From contig JBMFVX010000006.1 in the NCBI GenBank assembly GCA_049965775.1, positions 1-41,138 of the forward strand: 41,138 nucleotides of DNA, in the 5' to 3' direction. This document shows, piece by piece, positions 16,299 through 25,533 of this stretch (positions within the stretch are counted from its first letter, which is position 1; each line of letters starts with the position of its first letter). The notes beneath the pieces are model-generated. The model had not been told where the DNA came from, did no database searches, and was given only the letters and a program-made list of their open reading frames with translations. A program made the translations under genes and the position numbers. Source of the stretch: JABEVB01 sp049965775. Its GTDB lineage: Bacteria; Planctomycetota; Phycisphaerae; WQYP01.

Positions 16299-17627
16299 AT
16301 GTCGGATGCCTCCGCGCTTAGCCCCGGCGACATTGCTGCTGTGGTACGCCGCACGCTGGCCGCGCAAAGCATAGTGGATATGCACACTCACCTGTACCCG
16401 CCCGGGTTTGGCACACCGCTGGGGGGCAAGGGCGGGGTTGGCGACCCCGACGGCCTGCTGCTGTGGGGTGTGGATGAGCTGGTGACCTACCACTACCTGG
16501 TCGCAGAGCTTTTTCGGGTGACACCGCCGGGGCGGCCCGGTTACGAAGAGTTCTGGCGGATGAATAAGTGCGATCAGGCTGACCTTATATGGCGCGAGCT
16601 ATTTGTGGATCGCACACCGTTAAGCGAGGCGTGCCGGGGCGTATTGCAAACGCTTAAAAGCCTGGGGCTGGACCCGAACGAGAAATCGCTGGCGCGCTAT
16701 CGCAAATATTTCGCCGAACAAACGCCAAGCGGTTACATAGACAAAGTAATGACCTTGGCCAACGTCAGCACCATCACCATGACCAACGCCGTGTTTGACG
16801 ACAACGAGCGCACCCGCTGGCTGCGCGACGGGCACAAACTTGCCGACGCTCGCTTTACTGCGGTGCTGCGCATAGACCCTCTGGTGCGCGACTACGCCGC
16901 AGCCGCGCAAAAGCTCGCGCAATGGGGTTATGCCGTTGGCCCACAGATTAGCGATGGCGGGATGGATGAGATCAAACGTTTTTTAACCGACTGGCTGGGC
17001 CGTCAGCGCGCGGTTTATGTGGCGATGAGCCTGCCGCCGGAGTTTAAGTACCCGGCCGGCCCCGGCACCGGCGAGAATGAAGCCGCGGGTTTGGAAGTGC
17101 TGAGGCGTGCGATATTGCCTGTATGTGCAGATATGGGCCTGCCGTTTGCCATGATGATTGGCTCGCGTTTGCGGGTAAACCCCGCCCTGCGCGACGCAGG
17201 CGATATGGTGGGCAAAGCTGATATTGCCAGCGTGGTAAACCTGTGCCGGCAGTTCGACAAAAACAAGTTTTTTGTCACCATGCTTGCCCGCGAAAACCAG
17301 CACGAACTTGCCGTGGCGGCCCGCAAGTTCGGCAACCTGATGGTGTTTGGCTGCTGGTGGTTTTTAAACAATCCGAGCCTTATAGCGGAAATCACACAGA
17401 TGCGGCTGGAGTTGCTGGGCAGCAGCTTTATTCCGCAGCATTCGGATGCACGCGTTCTTGATCAGCTCATTTACAAGTGGGCGCATAGCCGCGAGGTTAT
17501 CGGCCGGGTGCTCGCCGACAAGTATGAGGCGCTGGCTGCTACGGGCCGCAGCATTACCGAGGCCGATATAGCTCAGGACGCGCATCGCCTGTTTGCCAAA
17601 AACTACCTCGACTTTTTAGCGCGCTAG
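16299..17627 (+). CDS. Amidohydrolase-superfamily protein, uronate isomerase-like
   Basis: The 442-residue protein has the metal motif HxH in SIVDMHTHLYPPGFG near its start. A TIM-barrel pattern follows (TITMTNAVFDDNERTRWLRD, FTAVLRIDPLV, FAMMIGSRLRVNP, HSDARVLDQLIYKW). This resembles planctomycete proteins annotated as glucuronate isomerases (UxaC family), which interconvert uronates and their keto forms, though similarity to classical UxaC is not strong. ATG 16299 has GGGAGA 8 nt upstream. It starts 46 bp after ilvD and precedes two dehydrogenase genes, suggesting a sugar-acid or alcohol-acid catabolic unit. Isomerase versus hydrolase activity is open. Confidence 0.65.
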   Translation: MSDASALSPGDIAAVVRRTLAAQSIVDMHTHLYPPGFGTPLGGKGGVGDPDGLLLWGVDELVTYHYLVAELFRVTPPGRPGYEEFWRMNKCDQADLIWRELFVDRTPLSEACRGVLQTLKSLGLDPNEKSLARYRKYFAEQTPSGYIDKVMTLANVSTITMTNAVFDDNERTRWLRDGHKLADARFTAVLRIDPLVRDYAAAAQKLAQWGYAVGPQISDGGMDEIKRFLTDWLGRQRAVYVAMSLPPEFKYPAGPGTGENEAAGLEVLRRAILPVCADMGLPFAMMIGSRLRVNPALRDAGDMVGKADIASVVNLCRQFDKNKFFVTMLARENQHELAVAARKFGNLMVFGCWWFLNNPSLIAEITQMRLELLGSSFIPQHSDARVLDQLIYKWAHSREVIGRVLADKYEALAATGRSITEADIAQDAHRLFAKNYLDFLAR

Positions 17628-17665
17628 CGACTGGACTTTTTAAGGAAATATCGGATACTTTCAGT

Positions 17666-18631
17666 ATGAAAATACTACTTTCAACCACCAGCTTTCAAGA
17701 TACTCCCGGACGCCATCACGACGTTTTAGCTGCCTCAGGCTTTGAGGTGGTGTGCGCCCGCGGGCCGCTGAATGAAACGCAAATGCTTGAGCTTATCGCA
17801 GCACAAAAGGGCTTTGACGGACTGCTTAACGGTGATGACCAGATCACCGCCAAGGTGATTGACGCCCTTTTGCCGCGGCTGCGCGTGATAGCCAAGTATG
17901 GCATCGGGCTAGACTCGATAGATGTCGCCTACGCCACGCAGAAAAAACTGCCGGTGCTCTTTACCCCCGGCGTTAATGAAACCACGGTGGCCGAGCACAC
18001 CATCGGCCTGATGATTGCCGTGGCCAAGGGATTTTGGTTTCATGCGCGGGCGGTTAAAAACGGCAAATGGAGTCGGCAAACCGGCTGCGAACTGTATCAA
18101 AAAACGCTGGGCATCATTGGCCTGGGGCGCATCGGACGCGAAGTGGTCAAGCGGGCGAATGCGTTTGGCATGACGTGCATTGGTTTTGGCAACCACTGGG
18201 ATGACGCGTTTGCCCGCGAGCATAACCTCGTGCGCGTGGCGACGCGCGAGGATGTGTTGCGCCAGGCTGATGTGGTATCACTGCATGCCAATCTTACGCC
18301 TGAAACGCGTGGCTTTATTAATAAAAACTCTATTGCGACGATGAAAGATGGGGCTATTCTCGTCAATACGGCCCGCGGCGGCCTGGTGGTGGAAGGCGAT
18401 GTTGCCGAGGCTTGCCGCAGCGGCAAGCTCCGCGGCTACGGAGCCGACGTGCTCGCGCACGAGCCTATGCAGGTACCGCATGTTTTTCAGGAGGTGGACA
18501 ACATTATTGTTATGCCGCACATAGGCAGCCGCACCAACGAAAGTGTGCAGCGCCAAGGGCTTCGTGCGGCCAACAACCTGGTGAATTACCTTACGGGCAA
18601 AGCCGATTACATTCAGGCCAATAAGTTTTAG
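17666..18631 (+). CDS. D-2-hydroxyacid dehydrogenase (phosphoglycerate dehydrogenase-like)
   Basis: NAD(P)-dependent oxidoreductase of 321 residues. It has the Rossmann motif LGIIGLGRIGREVVKRANAF, a catalytic Arg in VNTARGGLVVEGDVAEAC, Glu in DVLAHEPM and His in MPHIGSRTNESVQRQG. No ACT regulatory domain is present, so it is not a standard long SerA; it resembles the short sugar-acid or phosphoglycerate-type members. The gap to the upstream gene is only 38 bp, so it is probably co-transcribed with the uronate-isomerase-like gene. Confidence 0.88.
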   Translation: MKILLSTTSFQDTPGRHHDVLAASGFEVVCARGPLNETQMLELIAAQKGFDGLLNGDDQITAKVIDALLPRLRVIAKYGIGLDSIDVAYATQKKLPVLFTPGVNETTVAEHTIGLMIAVAKGFWFHARAVKNGKWSRQTGCELYQKTLGIIGLGRIGREVVKRANAFGMTCIGFGNHWDDAFAREHNLVRVATREDVLRQADVVSLHANLTPETRGFINKNSIATMKDGAILVNTARGGLVVEGDVAEACRSGKLRGYGADVLAHEPMQVPHVFQEVDNIIVMPHIGSRTNESVQRQGLRAANNLVNYLTGKADYIQANKF

Positions 18632-18643
18632 CGCCGCATTTAG

Positions 18644-18661
18644 CCCCCGGCTCGCCGGGGG
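18644..18661. terminator. GC hairpin between dehydrogenase genes
   Basis: CCCCCGGC-tc-GCCGGGGG, perfect 8-bp arms, 12 nt after the stop codon of the hydroxyacid dehydrogenase. There is no U-tract, so it may be a REP-like processing or partial termination structure before the next gene. Confidence 0.45.
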
Positions 18662-18745
18662 TAACCGCCCTGCAACTAATGCCCGCCGATCATGACACAA
18701 ACACGCCGGAACGTCGGCGCAACTTGTATATAAAAAGGTAACCAA

Positions 18746-19837
18746 ATGAGCACAAAAACCTACATCATGCCAACCGCATTGCACGACGCCATTGTGACAG
18801 CCGCGTATAAAAAACGCGGCTTTACCGATGAAGAAGCCGCAGCAGGCGCCCGGTTCTGCACGCTGGCATCGAGTCATGGCATTAAGACACATAATGCCAT
18901 CAAGGCACTGCATCTGGATGATTTATTTGGTTCTAAAGCGGGTGGGTGCGTGCCGGGTGCAACCATCGAAAAGCTGCCCAGCAAGTTTCGTGCGGTGGCC
19001 CGCTGGAATGCCAACCGCAAGCTGGGCCAGGCGGTTGCGTTTGAAGCCATGGCCGAGGCCATGCGTCTGGCCGACGAGTTTGGCTGCGGCACCGTTGCGG
19101 TGGACAATGCATTTCATTATTTGTGGGGCGGCGGGTATGTGATTGATGCCGCCAGCCGCGGTTACATTGCGTACACCTGTTGTACGGCGGCACTGGCGGA
19201 GGTGGTGCCTTTTGGCGGCAAGTTTGCAACGCTGGGTACCAACCCTCATTCATGGGCGTTTCCCACCACCGAGGCGGTGGGCTTTCCTATTTGCATAGAC
19301 TGGGCCACGAGCGTGGTGGCGATGGGGCGGGTGCAGCAATTTGCCCGTGAAGGCAAACCATTGCCGGCGGGTTGCGGTGTAGACAAAGACGGCCGCGAAA
19401 CCACCGACCCGACCAAAGTAGTGGCCCTGATGCCATTTGGTCAGCACAAAGGTTATGGCCTTTCGCTCATTGACGAAATACTCGCGGCGTACATTGGCGG
19501 CTCGCTGCCGACGCTGCGCAGCCGCTGGAACACCGGTCCCAAAGATGAAAAGCACACGCCGGCGTTTTACTTCCAATGTATTCGGCCGGATGCTATCAGC
19601 GGCGATGACTTTGCCCAAAGCCGCACGCAATCGCAAAATGTAAGAGCGGTTATTGATGATATTCTTGGCCATGGCAATGCAGGCGTGCTGCTGCCCGGGC
19701 AGCCCGAAGCCCAGGCAATGGCTCTTACCAAAAAATACGGTGGACTGCTGTTTACCGCCGCTGAAATTGAAGCCCTGGGTGAAATAGCCCGCGAAGCGGG
19801 TGTGGCGTTCGACGCCGGTAAGCTCGCGATGGTATGA
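18746..19837 (+). CDS. Ldh2-family malate/L-lactate-type dehydrogenase
   Basis: The 363-residue protein belongs to the Ldh_2 fold (YiaK/DlgD, ComC, AllD), NAD(P)H-dependent oxidoreductases with a non-Rossmann cofactor site that act on 2-keto and 2-hydroxy acids. Visible markers: the early catalytic His in SSHGIKTH, VAVDNAFHYLWGGGYVIDAA, TLGTNPHSWAFPT (the GTNP cofactor loop) and MPFGQHKGYGLSLIDEILAA (the HKGYGL motif). ATG 18746 follows AAAGGTAACC. Together with the two preceding genes it suggests oxidation or reduction of a sugar-derived acid. The substrate is unknown. Confidence 0.85.
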   Translation: MSTKTYIMPTALHDAIVTAAYKKRGFTDEEAAAGARFCTLASSHGIKTHNAIKALHLDDLFGSKAGGCVPGATIEKLPSKFRAVARWNANRKLGQAVAFEAMAEAMRLADEFGCGTVAVDNAFHYLWGGGYVIDAASRGYIAYTCCTAALAEVVPFGGKFATLGTNPHSWAFPTTEAVGFPICIDWATSVVAMGRVQQFAREGKPLPAGCGVDKDGRETTDPTKVVALMPFGQHKGYGLSLIDEILAAYIGGSLPTLRSRWNTGPKDEKHTPAFYFQCIRPDAISGDDFAQSRTQSQNVRAVIDDILGHGNAGVLLPGQPEAQAMALTKKYGGLLFTAAEIEALGEIAREAGVAFDAGKLAMV

Positions 19838-20042
19838 CACCTTGGCGGCTGGCCGCGTTATGGCAACGGCTGGTTGGCGCCGCCCGGTTTGCTGCCGGGC
19901 ATGTTGCGCGGTAATGCCGCCATTTGAAATGTGTTGAGGGCCGAGCGGTTTGGAGCATGGTTGGCAAACCGTACGCTGGCTTGTATAAACGCCTTCCAGA
20001 GTTGATTGCGGCCGTGGCGACCGAGCTGCGGCGGGCGGCGAT

Positions 20043-20606
20043 TTGCGGTTCATTGTGAGCATTAGAGCACTTGGTGGAGCATTTGTTTTAGTGGCAGCGG
20101 CGCAAACATCATCTTCCACCGGCGGGCGCGACTATGCGGCGCTTATGCTCGGTTGGCTTGTGCCCGGCCTGGGGCATTACCTTGTTGGCGATCGCAAACG
20201 GGCCTTGATATTTGCCGTGGCCATTCACCTGCTGTTTTTTATGGGGCTGCTTTTGGGTGGCGTGCGGGCGCTGGACCGCCCCCGCCAGCCGCTGTGGGAT
20301 TATTCGCAGTATGCCGCCGGCTGGCCAACGCTTGTGGGCGTCGCCATTCGCAACCGCGTGGACCCCGCCCTGGTGCCGACGCGGCGGGTTAACTCGCTGG
20401 GCCAAACGGTTACGCAGATGTTGCCCCCGCCTGATGCCGGCCGCCCGGTTGGCTTTGCGCCTATTATTCAGGGCATTGCCACGGCTTATTGCGGCTTGGC
20501 GGGCTGGCTTAACCTTTTGGTGCTCGTGGATTTATTTATGCGTGTCAGCGAGCCGTCGCCGGCTGTGCCTCCAACGGCCGCGGGTGGGGGTGCCCATGCT
20601 GCCTGA
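20043..20606 (+). CDS. Planctomycete membrane protein, DUF6677-like
   Basis: About 187 residues with an N-terminal hydrophobic segment and further membrane spans. ALMLGWLVPGLGHYLVGDRK and the region PLWDYSQYAAGWPTLVGVAI match my recollection of DUF6677, a planctomycete-restricted membrane family of unknown role. The start is uncertain: TTG 20043 or GTG 20055, neither with a good ribosome site. The end overlaps the next gene by 11 nt. Confidence 0.65.
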   Translation: MRFIVSIRALGGAFVLVAAAQTSSSTGGRDYAALMLGWLVPGLGHYLVGDRKRALIFAVAIHLLFFMGLLLGGVRALDRPRQPLWDYSQYAAGWPTLVGVAIRNRVDPALVPTRRVNSLGQTVTQMLPPPDAGRPVGFAPIIQGIATAYCGLAGWLNLLVLVDLFMRVSEPSPAVPPTAAGGGAHAA

Positions 20607-20880
20607 ATGTACGCTGCTTGTGCCGGGCTTTATTCCGCTGGTAGACCCGCTGTATGCGGCGGTGCCGCATTTGACCGCACTGTGGATGTGGTTTTTGCTG
20701 CCGCTGGTGGCCATTATCAGCGTGGTATATCAAACGGTGCGCCAGCCGGAACTGCATAAAATGCCTCGGGCGGCGCTGTGGATGAGCATAAAAATTCTTG
20801 TTGCGTTCGCACTCATCGGCATTGGTTTGAACATTCTGTACAACCTGGTCACCGCCTGGCATGCTGCAGGGCATGGATGA
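20596..20880 (+). CDS. Small two-span membrane protein
   Basis: A 94-residue protein beginning MLPECTLLVPGFIPL, with two hydrophobic helices (LWMWFLLPLVAIISVVY and ILVAFALIGIGLNILYNL) joined by a short basic loop. It overlaps the DUF6677-like gene by 11 nt in another frame, so translation is likely coupled and the products may act together. Family not recognised. A GTG at 20584 is an alternative start. Confidence 0.6.
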   Translation: MLPECTLLVPGFIPLVDPLYAAVPHLTALWMWFLLPLVAIISVVYQTVRQPELHKMPRAALWMSIKILVAFALIGIGLNILYNLVTAWHAAGHG

Positions 20881-20921
20881 GCAGCCGCATGGAGCGTCTG
20901 CGAGGTTACGGCTTTGTGATC

Positions 20922-21926
20922 TCAGTGCTGCGTTGGTGCAGGTGGGGCTAATCGGACAATAATTTTATACAGGCGACTGGTGGCTGCCGGGGCGGTGGCG
21001 GCGGCATTTTTGGTGCCTGCTGCGTTGGACTGGGTTGTTGCTGGTGCATTGATCGGGGCCGCAGCTTGTGCGAGTTTTTCAGGTGCGGGGGCTGAAGCTG
21101 CGAGATGCTGCAGCGTGCGCAACTGTTTTGGCGTTAGGCGCAGCAGCCAGGTGGAAGGGCTTGCCGGTTGCGACGCTGCGTTGGCAGGCTCAGGTTGTGC
21201 CATGCGGGCTTGGCCAACTGAGCGTTCAACGGTGCGGCCTGCGGCTGCGGCCGCGAAGGCTGCGGTCGCACGAGCTTGGGTGGCTGTGCGAATGTTGTCA
21301 AGTTCGCGCATTACCGCTTGACGCTGTGCTGCGGTCTGCACATCAAGAATGATTACCGGCACCGCGACTGCGGCGGCTTGCCGCAAAATCTCCGGCTTCA
21401 TGGCCGCCTTGGGCAAAGCAAACGCGACGCTCGCTGCCGCCTGCGCCGGAGGCGTTTGCTGCAACTGATTGAGCGAGCGATGTCGTGCGGCGGCATTTAA
21501 TGCCAGTTGCGGGGCTGAAACAATCAATGGTTTGTTTAGTAGCGCTACGCGCTTCGGCTGCCCCGGCAACTTGCTCTGCGGTGCGGTTTGCAGCAAGGCC
21601 AGGGGTAAACATGTCACCAGCAGTGTGGCTGCAATCAGGCTTATGGCTGTGGTGTCGAGCCAGTGCGGTCGCCGGCGCTGTCGCTCGGCGCTGGCCGTTA
21701 CCTGTTGAGCCACCTGCGCGGCGATGTTTGCAGGCGCTTTGACGGATGGCAGCGATGTGAGCATCTGCCGATCGGCCCGCATTTCGGCAACCATCGCTGC
21801 GAGCCTGGCATCCTGCCGCAGCAGTTGCTCCACGGCCGCATGTTGCTGCGGTGATGCGATACCCTCAACATACGCCAGCAGAGCGTGTTCGGTCGCCTCA
21901 TCAAAAATAAAATCAGGCTGGCTCAT
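20922..21926 (-). CDS. Putative membrane anti-sigma factor
   Basis: The 334-residue protein has an N-terminal cytoplasmic part (LLAYVEGIASPQQHAAVEQL, LRQDARLAAMVAEMRADRQM) resembling the anti-sigma fold without the zinc HxxxCxxC motif. One membrane helix follows (ISLIAATLLVTCLPLALL), then a long Ala/Gln-rich extracytoplasmic tail. The start ATG 21926, with GGAGG upstream, lies inside the end of the ECF sigma gene (14-nt overlap), the usual arrangement for a sigma/anti-sigma pair. The sensing domain is not recognisable. Confidence 0.7.
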   Translation of the reverse strand: MSQPDFIFDEATEHALLAYVEGIASPQQHAAVEQLLRQDARLAAMVAEMRADRQMLTSLPSVKAPANIAAQVAQQVTASAERQRRRPHWLDTTAISLIAATLLVTCLPLALLQTAPQSKLPGQPKRVALLNKPLIVSAPQLALNAAARHRSLNQLQQTPPAQAAASVAFALPKAAMKPEILRQAAAVAVPVIILDVQTAAQRQAVMRELDNIRTATQARATAAFAAAAAGRTVERSVGQARMAQPEPANAASQPASPSTWLLRLTPKQLRTLQHLAASAPAPEKLAQAAAPINAPATTQSNAAGTKNAAATAPAATSRLYKIIVRLAPPAPTQH

Positions 21927-22545
21927 CGGCGGCCTCCGCATCTGGTTGATGGGCGTGAACGGTCATGGCCTGGCGCAGCGCCAGCCGGGCGCGAAACAAA
22001 CGTGACTTGACCGTGCCGACCGGCAAACCCGTAACCGCGGCAATTTGCTGGTAGTCGGCACCGTCCATGTCGCGCAGCACAATGAGCAGGCGATGTTCAT
22101 CGCTCAGGCGGGCCAATGCGGTCAGCGCGTGCTGATAGTCGAGCCGGTTGGCGGCGGTGTCGGCGGGGTTGTCGGTCGAATCGCTCATACCGGTTGAGCT
22201 TGCGTCGGGCAGCGGTTGCGTGAGGCGCAGTTTGCGCCGCCGCAAATGCGTGAGCGCCTCATTGACGGCAATGCGAAAGACCCAGGTGTACAGCGACGAT
22301 TGGCCGGCAAATCCGCGGATATTTTCGATGGCTTTGGCCAGGGTGTCCTGGACGATGTCGGCGGCATCGTCGCGGTTGGCGACAATGCGCAGCACTGCCG
22401 AGTAAAGCCGGTCTTGATGCTGCCTGACAAATACATCCATCGCGTGGGCGTCCTGTTGTGCGAGCAGGGCGACCGGCGCATCGGCCGGCAAGCCCGGGTT
22501 GTCAGGTGCGGGCGATGCATCGGTGCTTATGCTGCTTGCACTCAT
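21913..22545 (-). CDS. ECF RNA polymerase sigma factor (RpoE-like)
   Basis: The 210-residue protein has sigma region 2 (HQDRLYSAVLRIVANRDDAA, DIVQDTLAKAIENIRGF, SLYTWVFRIAVNEALTHLRR) and region 4 (ALARLSDEHRLLIVLRDMDG, QIAAVTGLPVGTVKSRLFRA), joined by an acidic linker. It would direct RNA polymerase to stress promoters when released by the overlapping downstream anti-sigma protein. The first 35 residues are a low-complexity extension. No convincing autoregulated promoter was found. Confidence 0.92.
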   Translation of the reverse strand: MSASSISTDASPAPDNPGLPADAPVALLAQQDAHAMDVFVRQHQDRLYSAVLRIVANRDDAADIVQDTLAKAIENIRGFAGQSSLYTWVFRIAVNEALTHLRRRKLRLTQPLPDASSTGMSDSTDNPADTAANRLDYQHALTALARLSDEHRLLIVLRDMDGADYQQIAAVTGLPVGTVKSRLFRARLALRQAMTVHAHQPDAEAADEPA

Positions 22546-22617
22546 AGTTTTAGACGCTGCCGATTGGTTATGGTTCCCAAATATTTCGCCGACGCAGTGG
22601 TTTTGGCGGTCTTTAAT

Positions 22618-22896
22618 CTATCGCATGGCTGGTGGCCCAAATCCACCGACCCAATTGTCGGGCGTGGCGACATTATGGGGCGGCGGCGGGTTGTTACCGG
22701 GCGTGATGGTGTAGTGCATGGGTGGTGCCGGGGCCGGTGGCAATTCGCCTTCATCGCGGGCAATGGTCTGCCAAACCTGTTCACGGGCGGCATTGCGTTG
22801 GGCCGCGGTGCTGTGCGAACAGCCGGGCAGGGCCAGGAGTAGAGCCGCCATGGCGGCGGCGCCAGTTAGGTTGCGGTGCGAAAGGTGCTGTAGCAT
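22618..22896 (-). CDS. Small lipoprotein
   Basis: A 92-residue protein with a lipoprotein signal: positive start (MLQHLSHRN), hydrophobic core (AAMAALLLALPGC) and lipobox LPGC-S. The mature part is short and Pro/Asn-rich (ELPPAPAPPMHYTITPGNNP). It lies between RNase R and the sigma factor on the same strand. Family not recognised. It could belong to the envelope-stress unit of the downstream sigma factor. Confidence 0.6.
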   Translation of the reverse strand: MLQHLSHRNLTGAAAMAALLLALPGCSHSTAAQRNAAREQVWQTIARDEGELPPAPAPPMHYTITPGNNPPPPHNVATPDNWVGGFGPPAMR

Positions 22897-22923
22897 AGCC
22901 GTTGCCTCTGCGTGCGTGTGGGG

Positions 22924-25533
22924 TTAGCGTCCGCGGCGCTGGCGGCCCCGTCGCCCCCGTCGCCCCCGTCGCCCTCGTTGGCCTCGCGGGCCGCGCTGGT
23001 CTGCGTGGCCGCTGCGCGTTCGTTCGCCTTTGCCGCTCTGGCCGCCCTGTCGGCTTCGCGGTTGCAGCTCGCCGCCGGGCCGCCATTTTTCGCGTGATAC
23101 CTTGCTGGCGGCGAGACTCTTGGGGTCACGGCGGGTCATCACAGGTTTAAGCGCCGGCTTGCCGCCGCGCACCGAGCCGTGCTCGAGCAGCAGTAAATCC
23201 ATACGTCGGGTGGGCACATTGATGGCCATAATTTGCACACGCACCGGATCGCCCAGCGCGATTTTGCGGCCCGTACGCTGCCCGCGGAGGCAGCCGGTGC
23301 GATCGTCAAACATCCAATAATCCGGCGGCAGGTCTGAAACGCGAACCATTCCTTCGACCAAAAAGCGGCTGGACTGCACAAATACGCCAAAGTTGTTTAC
23401 GCCGGTAATTACGCCGTCCACCGTGTCGCCGATGTGCTGCGAAAGCAGTTCCAGCACTTTTACCAGCCGCAGTTCGCGTTCGGCATTTTGTGCCCGGCGC
23501 TCGGTAAACGACAAATGCCGTGAAAGTTTTTGCAGCGTTATATGATCGGGCACGTTGCCCAGTGTTTGCGGCATCAGCAGGCATGTTTCCATGGCGGATG
23601 GGGCCACGTTGTCGCACTGCGGCGGCCTGGTGCGGGCCGGCTTTTTGCGGCGCGTGCCCCCAGCACCCGCAGGCCCATGTTCCTGGGCAATCAGCGAATC
23701 AAGACAGCGGTGAATAACAAGGTCGGCATAGCGCCGAATAGGCGAGGTAAAATGCGCGTAGTTGTCGCTGGCCAGGGCGTAATGGCCCATAGCTTCGGGC
23801 GAATATTCGGCGGTGGTAAAGGTTTTGAGCACCGAAAGATGCACCGCATAGGCCACCGGCGTACCTCGCACGCTGTCGAGCAGTTCTTGAATCATGCGGC
23901 GGTCGAGGGTGCGCGGCATTTTTTTGCCTGATGCCGCCATGAAGCGCCGCACCTGGTCTGAAACTTCCATGTCAGGCTCGGGGTGAATGCGCCGCAGCAC
24001 CGAAAGCCCCTTGTCGGTTAAAAAGCGCGCCACCGCCTCGTTGGCTTCAACCATGAACATTTCGATAATTTTATGCGTAAACGAGTCGTCTTCGGGACGG
24101 GCGTCTATGACGCGGCCGTCGGGGTCCATGATGAGTTCAACTTCGGGCAGGTCCAGCACAATCATGCCCTGGGCGAGGCGTCGGCGCTGAATAACCCGCG
24201 CCAGTTTGTCCATATTTACCAGAAGATCGCGCACCGGCCCGGGCACTTTCGGCACGTTTGGATTGGGCGGCGAATCGAGCAGGCCCTTGCTATAGGGCCG
24301 GCCATGGCCGCGGGCGTCGTCAATAATGGCCTGCGCATCGCGGTAGGTCAGACGGCGTGCCGAGCGAATAACCGTGTTGGCAAATCGGGCGCCCACCACC
24401 CGGCCATGGCGGTCGTAGCGAATAAAGGCGCTTTTGGTAAGCCTTGGCTGATCTTGCTGCAGCGAACAGACGCCATTGGAGAGCAGTTCGGGCAGCATGG
24501 GAATAACCTGCCGCGGAAAATAAATGCTGTTGCCGCGGCGGCGCGCTTCCATATCGAGCGGAGATTCAACGGGTACAAAATGGGCCACGTCGGCGATATG
24601 CACGCCGAGTTCCCAGGCGGCGGGGCCAGGCCGCTGCGAAAGCTCCGGGCCGAGCAGCTCTTCCACGTCGGCGGCAGAGTCGCTGTCGTCGAGCAGCGGC
24701 CGCAGGCTGATGGCATCGTCAAAGTCGCGGGCGTCGTCGGGGTCTATGGTTACAATCAATTCGCCGGTGAGGTCTTCGCGGTGGCCTGCGGCGGTGGGTT
24801 CAAACTGCACCGCCGCCTGCCGCGCCTGCTCCAGCGCTTCGGGTGGAAATTCGCCCGGCAATTCAAACTGGTGAATGATGCTGGCAAGTTCAACTTCCGG
24901 CTCGCCGCGCGGGCCCAGCACTTCGACGATAACGCCTTCGGCTGGTTTGCCGGGGGCAGCAAATCGCAGCAGTTCCACCACAACCTTGTCGCCGATGGCC
25001 GCGCTTTTGGCACCCGGGTCGTGCACCACAATGGGCGCTTTGTGTACGTTGCCATCGGGAATAACGACCCACGCGTTAAGTTCCTGGGCTAATGTGCCCA
25101 CGCTGCGGTTGCTGGCTCGGCGCAAAATATCCACCACGCGGCCCGCGGTTGAGCGTCCGCGGTCGTCGCGTTTGCCGGCGGCCACGAGCCGCACCAATAC
25201 CACGTCGCCGTTGAGCGAGCCGGCGGTGTCTTGCGCGGGGATAAAAATGTCATCGCGGCCATCGAGCTTAAGCGGGGTTACAAAACCAAAGCCGCGCGTT
25301 GTTGAATGAAAAATGCCCGCAAACTCATCCTGGCGGGAGGGCAGCTCAATGGCAGCGCCCGAATCGTCGGGTATTACGCGGCCCTGACGAATAAGTTCGT
25401 CTATGGCCTGGTCAAAGGCGGCGGCTTCTTCACGGGCGGGATTGATGCGCCGCCGCAGCTCGGCAATGGCCAGCGGTCCGCCGGCTTCCGCAGCCAGATG
25501 ATTTACAATGATGTTCTTAAAACTGTCAGCCAA
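22924..25533 (-). CDS. rnr: Ribonuclease R with Arg/Gly-rich tail
   Basis: RNase R is a processive 3'-5' exoribonuclease that degrades structured RNA. From a TTG start at 25533 (GGAGA 8 nt upstream, -10 TATACT at 25566-25561) it has 869 residues. Order: winged-helix start (ADSFKNIIVNHLAAEAGG), cold-shock domains (TTRGFGFVTPLKLDGRDDIF), RNB domain with catalytic Asp cluster IDPDDARDFDDAISLR and YAHFTSPIRRYADLVIHR, and S1 domain (GDTVDGVITGVNNFGVFVQS). The end is a very basic tail (RGQRGRRGRRGRRGRQRRGR) coded by tandem 9-bp units at about 22940-22985. A Pro/Arg-rich insertion follows the RNB core (GPAGAGGTRRKKPARTRPPQ). An upstream in-frame ATG at 25725 would add 64 residues of non-conserved sequence and is rejected. 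Confidence 0.93.
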   Translation of the reverse strand: MADSFKNIIVNHLAAEAGGPLAIAELRRRINPAREEAAAFDQAIDELIRQGRVIPDDSGAAIELPSRQDEFAGIFHSTTRGFGFVTPLKLDGRDDIFIPAQDTAGSLNGDVVLVRLVAAGKRDDRGRSTAGRVVDILRRASNRSVGTLAQELNAWVVIPDGNVHKAPIVVHDPGAKSAAIGDKVVVELLRFAAPGKPAEGVIVEVLGPRGEPEVELASIIHQFELPGEFPPEALEQARQAAVQFEPTAAGHREDLTGELIVTIDPDDARDFDDAISLRPLLDDSDSAADVEELLGPELSQRPGPAAWELGVHIADVAHFVPVESPLDMEARRRGNSIYFPRQVIPMLPELLSNGVCSLQQDQPRLTKSAFIRYDRHGRVVGARFANTVIRSARRLTYRDAQAIIDDARGHGRPYSKGLLDSPPNPNVPKVPGPVRDLLVNMDKLARVIQRRRLAQGMIVLDLPEVELIMDPDGRVIDARPEDDSFTHKIIEMFMVEANEAVARFLTDKGLSVLRRIHPEPDMEVSDQVRRFMAASGKKMPRTLDRRMIQELLDSVRGTPVAYAVHLSVLKTFTTAEYSPEAMGHYALASDNYAHFTSPIRRYADLVIHRCLDSLIAQEHGPAGAGGTRRKKPARTRPPQCDNVAPSAMETCLLMPQTLGNVPDHITLQKLSRHLSFTERRAQNAERELRLVKVLELLSQHIGDTVDGVITGVNNFGVFVQSSRFLVEGMVRVSDLPPDYWMFDDRTGCLRGQRTGRKIALGDPVRVQIMAINVPTRRMDLLLLEHGSVRGGKPALKPVMTRRDPKSLAASKVSREKWRPGGELQPRSRQGGQSGKGERTRSGHADQRGPRGQRGRRGRRGRRGRQRRGR

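Noticed and set aside
24073..25092. 339-codon plus-strand open frame opposite RNase R
   Set aside because: Antisense to conserved RNB and cold-shock domains; composition typical of a shadow frame.
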